This document shows, piece after piece, positions 44,030-56,105 of a stretch of DNA of 64,000 bases. The stretch comes from Sequoia sempervirens (taxonomy: Eukaryota > Streptophyta > Pinopsida > Cupressales > Cupressaceae), in assembly GCA_007258455.2 (NCBI GenBank), contig VDFB02195886.1:256472-320471 (forward strand), read 5' to 3'. How positions within the stretch are numbered: position 1 is the first letter of the stretch; each line of letters begins with the position of its first letter. Below the pieces are notes generated by a model. It was not told where the DNA came from, did no database searches, and worked only from the letters and a program-made list of their open reading frames with translations. Made by a program: the position numbers and the translations under genes.

Positions 44030-44790
44030 CTTAAATGTTAAGAATAGAGTGGAAGGATGGTTCTTTATGTGGTGTTAACTCAAATTGTAAAGGGTATACA
44101 ATTTCCTACACTACACTTTATGGAATCCTCTTGTTGATGGTATTCAATTGGTGTCAAATGTTCATCACTTGGTTGCCCTCTTCTCTGATAAATCAGATAG
44201 CTATATCTATATTTTGTCCAATATCTACACTCCTAACTCCTATTAAGGTTTCAAAATCTTTGGAAGGAACTTGTTGAGCTTAGGAAGGCTCTTATAGACA
44301 TGAATGGCTAGTGGATGGTGACTTTAACACCCCTTTATCCAAGTCTAAGAAGAAAGGAGGGTTAATGGAATTTGTGAACAATATGGAGGACTTGGTTAAT
44401 TTCATCTCTTCTTGTAGACTATTAGATGTTGAGCTAAGGGGGATGAATTTCAATTGGTCCAATAAGAAGGTGGGTGATAATATTATTTAAGTTAAATTAG
44501 ATTGGGTCCTAATTTATCTTAAGTTGTTCTATTATTCTTTTTTTTTATCTACTCTTCCCAAACTTGGCTCAGATTGAAACCCTCTTCTATTGAATATAGA
44601 ATACAAGAAAAGGAGGGATTCCCCTTAAGGTTGAAAAAATGTAGCTCCACCACCCAAAGTTTGAGTTGAAATTTGCATAATTATGGGAGATTGATATCAA
44701 AGGGACAATGATGCTCAAGATTGCTAGAAATCCTTAAAATGTTAAAAGTAAGATCAAGAATTATAATTATAACATAAAAAATTGCATACC
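44030..44790 (+). pseudogene. LINE endonuclease fragment
   Basis: Read across frames on +, this is the second half of a LINE endonuclease domain. It shows ITWLPSS.., a block like SISNIYTPNSY, then VDGDFNTPLSKSKKKGG (44,315-44,365) with the conserved GDFN catalytic motif. NMEDLVNFISSCRLLDVELR, GMNFNWSNKKVGD and LPKLGSD (usual form GSDHNP) follow. Frameshifts and stops occur throughout. It stops before any reverse transcriptase. The sequence differs from LINE-A, so it is another LINE lineage. Confidence 0.65.
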
Positions 44791-44799
44791 CTCATAATG

Positions 44800-46250
44800 A
44801 CGCATTATAAATTTTGAATATGCTTTGAAATCCACTCCCCTAGTATGTTTCATGGATAACTCCAACCTATCCTTGGCCTAGTGTTCCCTCACTAGATTAC
44901 CAAATTTATTCATCTTATTCATAGTCTACCCATTGACTTGAGACCACATGTCAAATTTGAGAAAGATCCCCTAGGACACAAGCACAATATGAAAATGTCC
45001 ACATGATGTGTTAGCATCACATAAGCTTTTAAAATTTAAAATTTTAGTTTCTCACCAAACTACCTACGATCAAGTGTTGTAATTCTCATTTTTTACAAAA
45101 ACACCTTTTGTGTCTAAATTTGACCCTTTAGATTTCTATTACAATAGTCCAAAAAGTAATTATAAAATATCGTAAGTACTAGCTCTCTTCCCTCTCTCCT
45201 CTCTTGGATCTTGGTTGTAAAAAGACTCCATTGATGAAGCTTGCTAAAATTTTGAAGTTGTTGTGTTACCAATGTACATTTCCAAAGCTCTCTCTCTCCT
45301 TTTCTCCATCACTTGGTTGCAGGTGATATGATTTCAATTTTAAATGTTATTTTGGTTATATTTCAACTTTATTTATTTATCATTCATTTCTATTTTCCTT
45401 AGAAAATATCTTGGTTACTATACTTCCTTTCTTTTCATTGATTCTCCTACACATTGGGGTGTTATTTCCTATAGACCAAGGATTTAATACTCATGATCAT
45501 TGGGGTGTTATTCCCTATAGACCAAGGATTTAATACTCATGAATATATTTTATTTATCTGTTACTATTCTTAGTCCTACACATTGGGTTGTTATTCTTAG
45601 TCCTACTCATGAATATACTTCCTCTCTTTTCATTGAATCTCCTACACATTGGGGTGTTATTCCCTATAGACTAAGGATTTAATACTCACAAATATATTTT
45701 ATTTATTTGTCACTATTCTTAGTCCTAGATGCACCTAGTTTAGGATCACACTCTCTTTTACATATATTTTCTACTTGGCTGCTTGTGGAGTGATGAGGCA
45801 TATATTGGCCTTGTAATTTGAATGAAATTACCTTTCCTTTACCACCTAAAAACCTTGTCATAATGGTATTAATCTAATTATATGATAAATTATTATCTAT
45901 ATTGGTTATTTATAATGTATGTATTCGTGTTTTCATGTTCTATGTTAAAAAAAAAAATCAATGCTAATAATCTTGTTGAAAGGATTCATTTCTTTTGTGA
46001 CAAGGTAATAGAAGATGCTTTAGAAGAAAAAAATTAGAAGTGAGAATAAATTCCATGTCTTAAGCAACTCCGAAGTGGTAGCAACTCTAGAATATTTACA
46101 TTTCCAAAATTATGCAGAAGAAGTTTTGGAGAAGTGATGGTAATATAAAAATATATCATGTTCATTACACTTGTCCTATAAGGAAACTTGCAGTCATCTA
46201 ATGACAATTTCCACATAACCCAAAAGAGAAATTCATGCAAATAAGTACTC
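44800..46250. other. Non-coding DNA around the compound repeat
   Basis: No coding frame, RNA gene or transposon domain was recognised outside the repeat at 45.4-45.7 kb. Confidence 0.4.
45425..45740. repeat. Compound direct repeats
   Basis: The phrase CATTGGGGTGTTATTCCCTA, with a following TAGACCAAGGATTTAATACTCA block, occurs three times (about 45,453, 45,499 and 45,648). A larger unit including TTCATTGA.TCTCCTACACATTGG and a TATTTTATTTAT..TACTATTCTTAGTCCTA tail occurs twice (about 45,437-45,575 and 45,628-45,727). This is a nested tandem duplication in non-coding DNA. Confidence 0.75.
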
Positions 46251-46258
46251 AAAATCCA

Positions 46259-46878
46259 TGTGCAAGAGAATAGACAACATACCCATCAAAGATGACATAA
46301 GATATACCATGGGAAAACCCTCAAGAGGGAAAAACTCTGCCTCCAAAAGCATCCATACTCCATCATATTAATCAACAATAAATCCATACAAAAGTTACAA
46401 TTTGAGCACTTATGAAGCATCAAGCCTCTCAATGCATCCTCATGTGTCTAAGAATGAATCCACACATCCCATGCCATGCTTCACATATGCATTCCTCATA
46501 AAGACTTGATAATGACAGCCAAACCACTCAGCCAACCTTAACCACTAAACATGTGCTTGATTTTATAGATATAAGCTCACACAAATACAACTAGTGGTAA
46601 GATAAAACCATGTCAATACAAAACCACTAACCCATTATTTAATATTGGGTACTAAGTTTTCACTTTATTTAATATTTCCCCAATATTAAATTATTATCAC
46701 ATGTCTCCCACACATTAAATAATAATATAATGTTACAATACAACATCAAGTGGTCCCCCAAATAATTGCCTAGTGTGATTAACCACACCACCTAGGTGCA
46801 TCACAACTAAATAATTATTTAATTACAACATTATAATAAATCAATTTATGTAATAGTTTACAACACCATATCCTAACA
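46259..46878 (-). repeat. Copia-type LTR remnant, minus strand
   Basis: Read on -, the boundary CAAGTGGGAGAA|TGTTAGGATATGG (46,890-46,866) is the characteristic plant copia pattern of a polypurine tract followed by a TGTTAGG LTR start. The LTR runs to lower coordinates and contains a GGGTTTTCCCATGG phrase common in such LTRs. The other end is uncertain; a TG at 46,259 would give 620 bp. The upstream internal sequence (46,890 to about 47,290) has no clear pol. It is probably a broken 3' LTR with a little of its interior. Confidence 0.45.
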
Positions 46879-47299
46879 TTCTCCCACTTGTTGTATACAT
46901 TGCATAAGGGATCAATACATGATATACATCATCATAGCCACACATAAAACCACATGAATCTCCAACATGCTCTTGTGCTTCATCAAGATACTTGCAATAA
47001 GAACAAAGTGAGCACCATCTCAAGAAAGAACTCCTCTTATCCTCCAATGTGCCACATATGAAAGAAAAGAAACATTCCAAGGTGAAGATGCACCAATCCA
47101 CAAGCACAAGCATCAAATCCAAGTGATAACAAAGGCTCTAAACAAGCTATTGCCAATTTAAGAACCCACATGATCAAGAATAGCATCCACAACACATGCT
47201 AATACATCCAACCAGCCATACCACCAAGGTATACATCAGTAAACTCGTGCCAAGAACATATGCAACCCATAAACTACAATCAAGCTCCCTGTATCAAAC

Positions 47300-50200
47300 C
47301 TATCAATGAAGAACATAAAGTGATTTATTGAGAAGTTATTAAATACTTGAATATAGTAAGTAACCTTCGAATTAAATACAATGGTATTTTATACTTTATA
47401 TTTACTAGAGATTTAGGGTGTTCTTATTGAAGAGAACCATAAGTTTTAACATTGAAAAGTTTGAAACCTTAATAAGTAGTAGTCTTCTATTTAAGTTTAA
47501 TATTATTTTATGATACTTATTTGACATATTGTTAGTACTTTCTATTGAGACCAAATTTGTTGAGTTGATGACATTGCATCATTAATATCAACCAATGGTG
47601 CATAAAAATAGGAGAATAGTTACTTTTACAATTCAAAGTAAGGACTTGAATGAGTGGTTTTTGTCGAGACCAAAGATGCTACGAGAATGTAACAAGGGTG
47701 TTCAAAGTCAAAAAAAAAACCTAGTTGTATATTGACTTAGTGAGTCATCACATTAATAATGAGTACCTTTTGAAAAGTCAAACTGCTTGATTAAATAGTT
47801 AGGTTGAGTTAAACCTTAGGTCATGAAGGTTTCCAAGTCGAGTTAGAGGTGGGTAAATATACAACTCCACTTTTTAAGGAAGTGGTTGAATTATTTTCAA
47901 AATTTTGCCAAAGTAGTGCAAAAGTTTGTGCTTGCACTTGTTGGTTCACTGTGATCCAAAATTGTATAACCAGTAAGTAGTGTCATACTTAGTTAGAGAA
48001 GTCTATATTTGTATGACCAATTGGTTATGTAGTACACAACATTAGAGACTTGGATGGTGTACTAGGGGTTCCTTAGTTTATACTCTTTGTTGAAGGGCAA
48101 GGTCACTTCCAGTCAGAAGGTGTGTGGGGGACCGCCAGTCTATGGTTGGAGATAAAGTGCTTGGGTGATGCTCCCCCTCTTGCAAATAACAATATCAAGG
48201 CTTGTGAAACATAAGATTTATCCAGTTATGGAAGACTTGAACTTTAAACTAAATTGTAAATTATAAATCTATTTACTTGATTGTTATTCATGTGTGAAAT
48301 TGTATTAGAAAGATGTATCTCTTTTACAAGTTGAAATGTGATATTATTTCATATTCAAAATATGCAATAAATAATTTTGGAAAAGAAAAGAATTTGCATC
48401 CCTATTTTTATGAAAATGCAATTATTTACTTTAAGGCTAAAAACCAAAGTATTTATTGTATTGTATTGTATGAGTTAGATTGTTACAATATGATATTTGT
48501 AATAAGTCATTAAAAAGGGAGTTAGTAGTGGACTATCATTAGCATCTTTGACTAGCTAGAAATACTTATATGTAAGATATGTGTAAGAATTATTAATACA
48601 CCCACATGGAGTGCTTGGGAGTGACTTGCTTTGTCATAGGGGAACAAATAGGTAGTTACATCCTAATTGTGGAGGCTTTACTTTTGGATAGGGGCACATG
48701 GGTCTAACTTGGATTAGTTTGATCAATGTTTGGGTCATGGTTTTGAGAATCTATTGGTGGCATCTTGGGTCTCCATCTAACAATTGAGACTTAGGATATA
48801 TATTTTATGGTTAGTTTTATGTAGGGTTATGCTATCATATTTCCTCCAAGATTTAGAGTGTTTATCTTAATTGAAGCACTAAGACTTTTTGAATGAATTA
48901 CACTTATATCTTGAAGAATAATACATTGAGTGCCTTTTGAAGCTTGATTTTTTCCCTTTAAATGGTTTTCCTAAGGTATATTTTGTGTCTCTTTTGATTA
49001 GTCCATTACTTTTCATTAGATTTATTATTATTAACATTGCTTCTATGTTTATATTAGTGTATGATCTATATAGTTTTCTTTAATGATAAACCTCACATTA
49101 TTGCACATATATAACCATGTACATCTATACACTTGGGAAGACAACTTACTTAATATTCAACATGCCTAGAATATAGATCTACATAGTTCTATATGGTATT
49201 ATCCATTCTAGACATGTTTTAGATTTTATCCTACAACACCATTGGACATACCCTATCGAGGACCACCTCATGTACAACACATGTACATAATAATATAGTG
49301 AAATATTATTATTATTCTTATCACATACTATTCAAGGTTGATGACAAAACATGGTTGTGTATTTAGAAGAGCACTTCAAGAGTCCACATCAAAATAACAA
49401 GCTCATATGTTATGGTCCTTATACTATTTTATGCACAATTATTGAGAATGTTTTTGTTCTTGATCTCTTTTATTAGTTAGGTCTTCATCTAGTATTATGT
49501 GTGACTTCTCAAGCCATACTTCCCTCCTCTTCTTGACACATCATAAATGCAACATACTTCAAAAATAGGATCCTAAGCACTTGTTGGAAGAACAAAAATG
49601 GTCTACTACTAAATATTTTACTTAATAAATAACCTATTTCCATTATTTTGTACTTATAATGACATAAAACATATTATTGTATAAATAAATAACAAAAGCT
49701 ATGTTGGTCTAGCCTATTTAATATAGTGTATTTCAACCTCAACAAAGCACACACAAATAGTGTTTGTAGACCTAGTGATGATATATGTAAAATATGGTGT
49801 TCATAAAGATAAAACCTTAGGAGGGAAGCTATGCACAAGTGGTTTGTGATGTGATGAAGACACAAAGGGGTGATGAAGATCACAAAGAGAGATACAAATT
49901 AGAGGAAAGGATGCGATTTTGTTTAGATTTTATTAGGAAGGCTAATGGATAAGGTTTGCACATTACTTAGGTGGAGCAACGGGAAAATGTTTCCTATGGA
50001 CTACTATAGGGAGAATAAGATATTGGATGGAAGAATGCATGAAAGAGGAAGGATATTTCTAAGATTCCATAGCTTTCAATACACATAAAGAATTCAATTT
50101 TTTAAACTTTGGACTTATTTAGGTTGCTCTCATGCTCCATGATGGAGTCCTTGCAAATCATCTATGAGTGTAGAGATAGAATTGATACTAATTTTTCTAG

Positions 50201-51480
50201 TTCCTTCTTGTGAGTGTCCTTATTGCAAAATGGGAGTCAAAATTAGGTTTATATTATGTTTTAGGGTAAGTTACCATTAAGAAAATGTGATTACAAAAAC
50301 TAGTGGTTGTTAGAATAGAGGTCTAGACACTAGTATTGGGTCAACATATGTGACCTTGAGGAGTCAATAGTTCAAACTTTCAGGGTTGATAGGTAGAGTG
50401 TTCCTAAGGCCAAGTCTCCTTGAATTATATTTTTGCGATCACAAAATAGCTCAAAATAAGTGAAATGGTCCTAATAAATGTTTAGGGGTTGACACCAAAA
50501 TGAGTGCAAAAACACAAAGTGGATATATTGTAAAGTAGACAATTTTTAACCTTACACTTGTGTCTAGTTGCACAAGATGAGATAATACAAACAACCACAA
50601 CACACAGCTTCCAAGGTTCACATAATCTATTAAAAGTGGCTAAGGAAGGGGAATATGCAAATAAGGTGAAATAGTACAATCATCAACAACTCTGTGTTTA
50701 GTTTCCATAGCTCACTAGTAATGGGGACCACCATTTTTTAAAAAGGGTGAATGATTAATGCATAGTTATGAAAACCTTGATGAACCTTGTGTGTACCATG
50801 ATTGGCTTTTGCATTAACATGCATGCCTCAATAGCATTCAACACTAGCATGTGAGCTTCAGAAATACATGTGCCCTACACACATCATTGTATCATCACAT
50901 GCCACTACATATAACCCTATGCAAGCCACTCTTTGGTTATATGTCTTTGCACATGACATCATATTTTCACGCAAAACCTAGATAAATTTACAATCAACAT
51001 TCCTTCAAACATGATGCCTTCATCAAGCATCTTCACAAATTATGGGAATGGAATGCTAACTATCAAGGAAGTTCAATCTCCAAGTAGTTGGAAGTTATAG
51101 TAGTTTGGGTCATGATCTATTTCATCTTCAAAACTTGTGTTTTAACCATGTTGGGTTTTTGTGTGTGTGCATTTGATCCCGTGTATTGGAGGTCAAGAAA
51201 TTAAATAGTTTAGAAAAACCAACTTGATGCTTTTATCCCTTTTTGTTTGTGGGTATTCTCATTCCTAGCCTTGCTAGATGTAACATTCAACATACCTATT
51301 AATTTTTGTTTTGAATAAAAGTAAATTTTATTGCTAAAAGTATTCCACTCCTCAATTATTTGTTAGGATTACTTTTATTTCTTATTTGCATGTACATAAT
51401 CTATAAACCCATTTTTCACTAAGATAATTTATCTTCCAAAAAACTTTAGAACCAAATCATTATATTTAATATTTCATTTT
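47300..51480. other. Intergenic DNA, no gene recognised
   Basis: Roughly 4 kb without a recognisable domain, RNA gene or LTR pair. Frames such as 48,313-48,513 (+) and 49,674-49,883 (-) are short, rich in Tyr, His, Leu and Ile, and have no motif. Some old transposon sequence is likely here but cannot be named by eye. Confidence 0.45.
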
Positions 51481-51489
51481 CTCGCAATG

Positions 51490-51960
51490 TTTTTTATTAG
51501 ATAAGTAGGGAAGGGCCCTAATCCAATTACAAAAGCGCACAACAAAGAAAAAACAATCCAATGAAACAGGCTGACAAAATAACAACCAGCCAAAACACTA
51601 CATGACCCAGACTAAACCAACATAATCAACCCAAAAAGATCATCAAGTATAGGCACGCAGGCCAGAAATAGTTTTACCATCAGGACATGCAAGCCACTTA
51701 TCATCACCAAAAACATTATTCACAACTACACTAGCAAGACGCCACATGCCATTAAGAGTTATCCAAAAAGTGCTTAAAAACATAATTAAAAGTCATAGTA
51801 AAACCATTAAAAGTAGATAAGATTAATCAATCTATCACTAAAACATCTAAGCATATAGCCATACTTAAGCAGGCCCTCTGGCCAGAGTCTTTGAAACAAA
51901 ATTGAAACATAGAGAAAAGCAAAAAACATTAAGAGTCCTTAATAAGACTCCAGTTCCTTG
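51490..51960 (-). mobile_element. LINE 3' UTR fragment (LINE-E)
   Basis: On - the low-coordinate end reads TTGTAATTGGATTAGGGCCC, TTCCCTACTTATCTAATAAAA and a short A tail, the usual form of plant L1 3' ends. Before it lies T/G-rich 3' UTR (GGTTTAGTCTGGGTCATG, TTTTGGCTGGTTG). No coding part is left. The 5' end is unclear. Confidence 0.55.
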
Positions 51961-52053
51961 AAGCTCGACCACATCATCCATCCACCTCTCATTACTCTCA
52001 CTGTTCTTAGTCTTTGTCACTTCGGTCTTTCCAAGAGACTTCTCTTCTTTCTT

Positions 52054-52360
52054 ACAATGTTATTGTGCTTTGTTATTGTCACTATTATGTGTTTAGAAAA
52101 TATCTATTTTATGGATAATAACTATAATAAAACCCTCAACTTACTAATAAAAAAGTGAATAAAATAATATGACTTTATAAGTGTTAAATAAAATCAATAC
52201 AATTTTCTCACAATGTTATGGTGCTTTGTTATTGTCACTATTATGTGTTTAGAAAATATCTATTTTATGGATAAGAACTATAATAAAACCCTCAACTTAC
52301 TAATAAAAAATGAATAAAATAACATGACTTATATTATAGTGTTAAATAAAACCAACACAA
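52054..52360. repeat. Direct tandem duplication, about 156-bp unit
   Basis: ACAATGTTATTGTGCTTTGT at 52,054 is repeated from 52,210 with few changes. The shared text includes ATTATGTGTTTAGAAAATAT and ACCCTCAACTTACTAATAAA. Confidence 0.85.
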
Positions 52361-52479
52361 TTTTTAAATAATTAGTATTCAATTTTATATATAATATAAT
52401 GAAGTGTTCAATTAAAATAAAATAAAAAATATCAATAATTTAGTCATGCTCTCTTCATCGTGATGATGAATCATTGTAG

Positions 52480-52730
52480 TATGATCCAAAATGTTGATGA
52501 TATAAAAATACACACAATTTAATCTAGAAACATCTAAAATACACTATTATAGATTCTAGAAACATATGGTCCACAATGTTGATGATATAGAAATACACAC
52601 AATTTAATCTAGAAACATCTATAATACACTATTATAGATTCTAGAAACATATGGTCTAAAATGCTGATATAAAAATATACACAATTTAATCTGGAAACAT
52701 CTATAATATACTATTAAATTCTAGAATATT
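52480..52730. repeat. Tandem repeat, 85-bp unit x3
   Basis: Units start near 52,480, 52,565 and 52,650. Each has AATGTTGATGATATA.AAATA, then CACACAATTTAATCTAGAAA and an ACTATTATAGATTCTAGAAA end. The third has small deletions. TCTAGAAACAT occurs within and at the end of each unit. Confidence 0.85.
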
Positions 52731-52919
52731 AGATCTCTTAATAATTTAATCAAATAAAATATAGTAATTATGACACGATAAAAAATTATTAAATATGTTC
52801 TGATATTTTAAAGAAGTCGGTTAAAAAACTTTATTAAAAAATTATATTTTCTTTTCTTTTTATATAAATAGACATATATAATATTGAATTAAAAATTGAA
52901 GGAAAATAGTTATTATAAT

Positions 52920-53180
52920 ACAAAACAAACAACAAAGTGAGCACAAGGGTGGGGCCTACCCTCGTTAAAGACACTAACTACACTTATGCCCACGTACACA
53001 TTTCCCAAGCATGCATTCAATACGGGCCAAACAATGTGATGTGGTAACATGACGAACTCCCTAGTGCAGACATTTTTAGGAGGGCCCCACATTTGGGTGG
53101 AGGGGGGACTTAGTGACAGTAAGTTTATGGTCCTAGCTAAGGGTTGATGGGGCCTTTTATATTGGGTGGCCATCCTTAAT
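52920..53180. other. GC-richer island of unknown nature
   Basis: This 260-bp stretch has much higher G+C than its surroundings, with AGGAGGGCCCCACATTTGGG and GGTGGAGGGGGGACT. A frame on - (52,913-53,173) is open but shows no domain. Part of the wording (GGCCCCACATTTAG) also occurs near 40,430, so it may be a dispersed repeat. Confidence 0.35.
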
Positions 53181-53189
53181 ATTAGCTGC

Positions 53190-54310
53190 TTCTACATGTG
53201 CTCAAATACTTTTTGATATGCTTAGGCAACAACCACATATATGATGCTCTCTTTAAGGTCTCCTTGTCCTTATTATCTCTTTATCCTCCTTGTCCTTACT
53301 ATCTTCTATAAAGAGGAATTTGGTGATAATGATAATGATATTTAACTTACATTTTAACTTTTTTTGTTTTGCTTTATTTTGTTTGCGTGTCTTAAGTATA
53401 TGGTTTTACTATAGGATTTTGATTGATTTGGTGTTTTTGTTGATTTTAGGGTTTTATTGTAATTGATGTGAACAAGAATTAAAGTCAACGAACTAATTAT
53501 ATCTTGTATTTTTTTGTCTTCTAAAGTTTTGATAATATCTTCTAATGTTAATATTATTAAAATTAGCAATATGAGCTAATAAAAAAACAATCTAATGTTT
53601 TCTTCTATTTTTCATTTAATTCCAATTCATTATTTTAAACAATCAATCATATGATGTAACTTTTTTACCAACTACAAAACTTATATAGTCATTATGATTT
53701 TTCATCCTATCGCATATATTTGAAATAATGACATTGAAAACTTTTATTGCTAGCACCATAGTCTTTTTTCTTTTGTGAGGTGGCATTATAAATTAATATG
53801 AAAATTACTTATGTCATTAAATTAGTCAACTTGTGTGAAAAATTATTTATAGATGTTATGATTTCTCATTATATCTATTGTATATGTAAACTATTGATTT
53901 TATGTTACTATGTGCACACATCTTATAAGTCCCTCCCAAGGCAATGATACTATAACAACTGATATGATTTTGGAATTAGATCAACTAACCAATCAAATGA
54001 ATGTATTATTCTTTGTTTAAAATTTGGAAAATATGTTCTATTATTAATATTTTGAAAAATAGCAATATGAGTGATTTCTCTCATGTCTTATTTGGTAAGT
54101 TGAATGAAGTGACAATTTTTTGTCTTCTTTCAAATCTATTTTAATTAATTTTTTATCATTTTCTTGCATTGACCAATGAAATGCAAAAAAAATATTGCTT
54201 TTATTTCACTAACTTTAAATTGGTGCAATAAATCCTATGTCATCAAATCTCACTTAGAATAATGTTGATTTGCTTGAAATGATATTATTTTGGTAAGGAT
54301 GAGATATTCA
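53190..54310. other. AT-rich DNA, no gene recognised
   Basis: No coding or repeat structure recognised apart from AT-rich runs. Confidence 0.45.
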
Positions 54311-54316
54311 AAATTA

Positions 54317-54804
54317 TGTTATTAGGGATCATACTTTTATAACATTTAATTATTGCTCTAATATTAGGTTATAAAACTTTATATATATTATAGGCTTTAT
54401 TAAGCATATACCATTTAAAATAATAATAGTCAATCTATTAGATTATTAATTATTTACAAATGATAGGTTTGTATAAGTGTGATTAATAATCCTTCAAGTG
54501 TTTTGTTGCCCCTTCTATATTTAAAGAGGTTCTCGCACATTGATAGTGAATCCTAATACTATGTACAAGAGGCATTATTGATCATGTGGAAGTGAAGATA
54601 AGTTATATCTTAGGTATGGTCCATTTTTAATAGACCATTATATATGTGTTTTATAATAGAATGACATTTTATGAGGTTTTTTATTCAAAAGGGTTTTCTC
54701 CATGTCAATATTGTGTAATGTGTTTAATATGTGTATCTTGTGATTCTTTATTTATTTTATATTTATTTGTAATTATTGGTAACCTAAGATTCCAATTTCT
54801 AACA
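54317..54804 (+). repeat. Putative copia-type LTR followed by PBS-like sequence
   Basis: A 488-bp stretch starts TGTTATTAGGG and ends TTTCTAACA, with TGTTA/TAACA ends. It is directly followed by TGGTATTAATG (54,805-54,815), close to the TGGTATCAGAGC primer site of copia elements. CTATATTTAAAGAGG near 54,513 could be its TATA region. No second LTR was found, so the call rests on the ends and the PBS. Confidence 0.5.
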
Positions 54805-54918
54805 TGGTATTAATGTATTTTTAGGTTGTACTATTCATTTTTATCAATTGGGAGACTATTAGCAACAATAGTCATTATACCAACAAAAAATATGAAGTAA
54901 ACATGGAGCTCTCCTCAG

Positions 54919-55242
54919 GTGGTGGTGGTGCCGTTTTTTTCAAATTCGGTGAAGGTGGGAAGTCCTAGTGTAGCGGTTGGCATTAATGGTAGACATTTTG
55001 TTGATGGTAGGGTGATGCCAGATGGTTCTTTGGCTGATGGTAAGTGGTGTGTGCCCCTGTTTTTAGAGAATGCATGCCCGTGTGAGAAAGCGGCCCCTAA
55101 GGCTCCTTTTCTTTTGTGTTTCTCCTCATCCTCTTCTGAGTTGGAGATTCCTATTGTTGAAAAGCCTGGGTGCGGTCAAACTGGAGTTGCTATGGACGTG
55201 AGTTTCAAATCTTCTTGTTTTGCAGACAATGAGTCCACCTAG
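54919..55242 (+). pseudogene. Unassigned ORF of 107 codons, GC-richer, near an LTR
   Basis: I do not recognise this product. The frame starts VVVPFFSNSVKVGSPSVAVG and continues with Gly/Asp-rich text (NGRHFVDGRVMPDGSLADGK), a Cys/Pro segment (ENACPCEKAAPKAP) and a Ser run. Base composition is clearly less AT-rich than the flanks, as in a real coding sequence or young insertion. An upstream ATG (54,904) in another frame gives MELSSGGGGAVFF and then a stop, so a frameshift is possible. It lies 100 bp after the putative PBS at 54,805. Downstream (55,290-55,500) the phrases CGTGGTTTTCCCC and TTCACCCCCCTCTCAA resemble copia LTR text. It is probably retroelement-related, but not certainly. Confidence 0.35.
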
Positions 55243-55514
55243 CAGTGAGCCTTTCTATAATATCTTATAACTGGTTATAATATATTGTGAGCTAATCCTC
55301 ACCGTGGTTTTCCCCTTTTTAGGTTTTCCACATAAAAATCTAGTGTTCATGTGTTATATTCTTTAATGGTTGTTTTCATGGGTTTTTCCTTATTGCAAAT
55401 TGAATATGATAAGCGGAATGAATGCTTAAATGTTTAAGTGGTTTCAAAGAATATTGATTCACCCCCCTCTCAATATTATGGGTGTTCAATTGAATGGTCT
55501 TGTTATAGCCATCA

Positions 55515-56105
55515 AAATAAACTAATGAATTGGTATAATGAAGGAGTTTCTTCTAAACTATTTATAAATTTGGAGGTAAGTGTTACGAATTTGTTGTTGA
55601 TAGTAGAAGAACAAATAATCTAGCACATATAAAGATATTTAATAGGATAGGGTTGAAGAGATTAGCACTTCCATTTTATATAAGGCATCATGTTTGAAAA
55701 GAGGCCATCAAGTTGTAATGAAGAAAAGTCTAATTAGTCTCAACATTGAGTCATATAAGGATAATTTTTTTATTACACTAATGAATGCATGCCATATTCT
55801 ATTAGGAATAATCTAAAATTTTAATAGGAAGGTTTTGCATGATGTTGTGTGAATACATATGCCTTTGGCAAGGATAGAAATAAGTATATCATAACTCCAT
55901 TGAAGGAGAAAGTTGAAGAAAGAAACTCTCAAGTGATGTTGATAATATGAAAAGATTTTTGAATACTTTGAAAATATAGAATTTATATTATACACTTGTA
56001 GTTGAGCTCATAAAGGAAGCCATGTTATAAATCCATGATATGTTGAGGGAAGTGAAAGATTTATTGAGTGAGTATGTGCATAAATTAAACAAATTATATA
56101 AATTA
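55515..56105 (+). pseudogene. Ty3/gypsy protease segment, copy 1
   Basis: Read across frames: GKCYEFVVDSRRTNNLAHI, where the active-site triplet D(S/T)G has become DSR. This is followed by a GHQV.. block, the HILLGRPW position in decayed form, NTYAFGKDRNK and MLREVKDLLSEYVHKL at the end. The order is that of a gypsy Pol from protease into the linker before the reverse transcriptase. It aligns along its length with copy 2 at 58,045-58,745 and stops at the same point. No gag precedes it. Confidence 0.55.

Noticed and set aside
46841..47122. 93-codon frame on - as a gene
   Set aside because: It overlaps the copia-type LTR boundary and PPT and has no pol motif. It is probably degraded element interior.
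53354..53569. 71-codon Lys/Ile/Thr-rich frame on -
   Set aside because: Composition matches chance translation of AT-rich DNA, with no domain.
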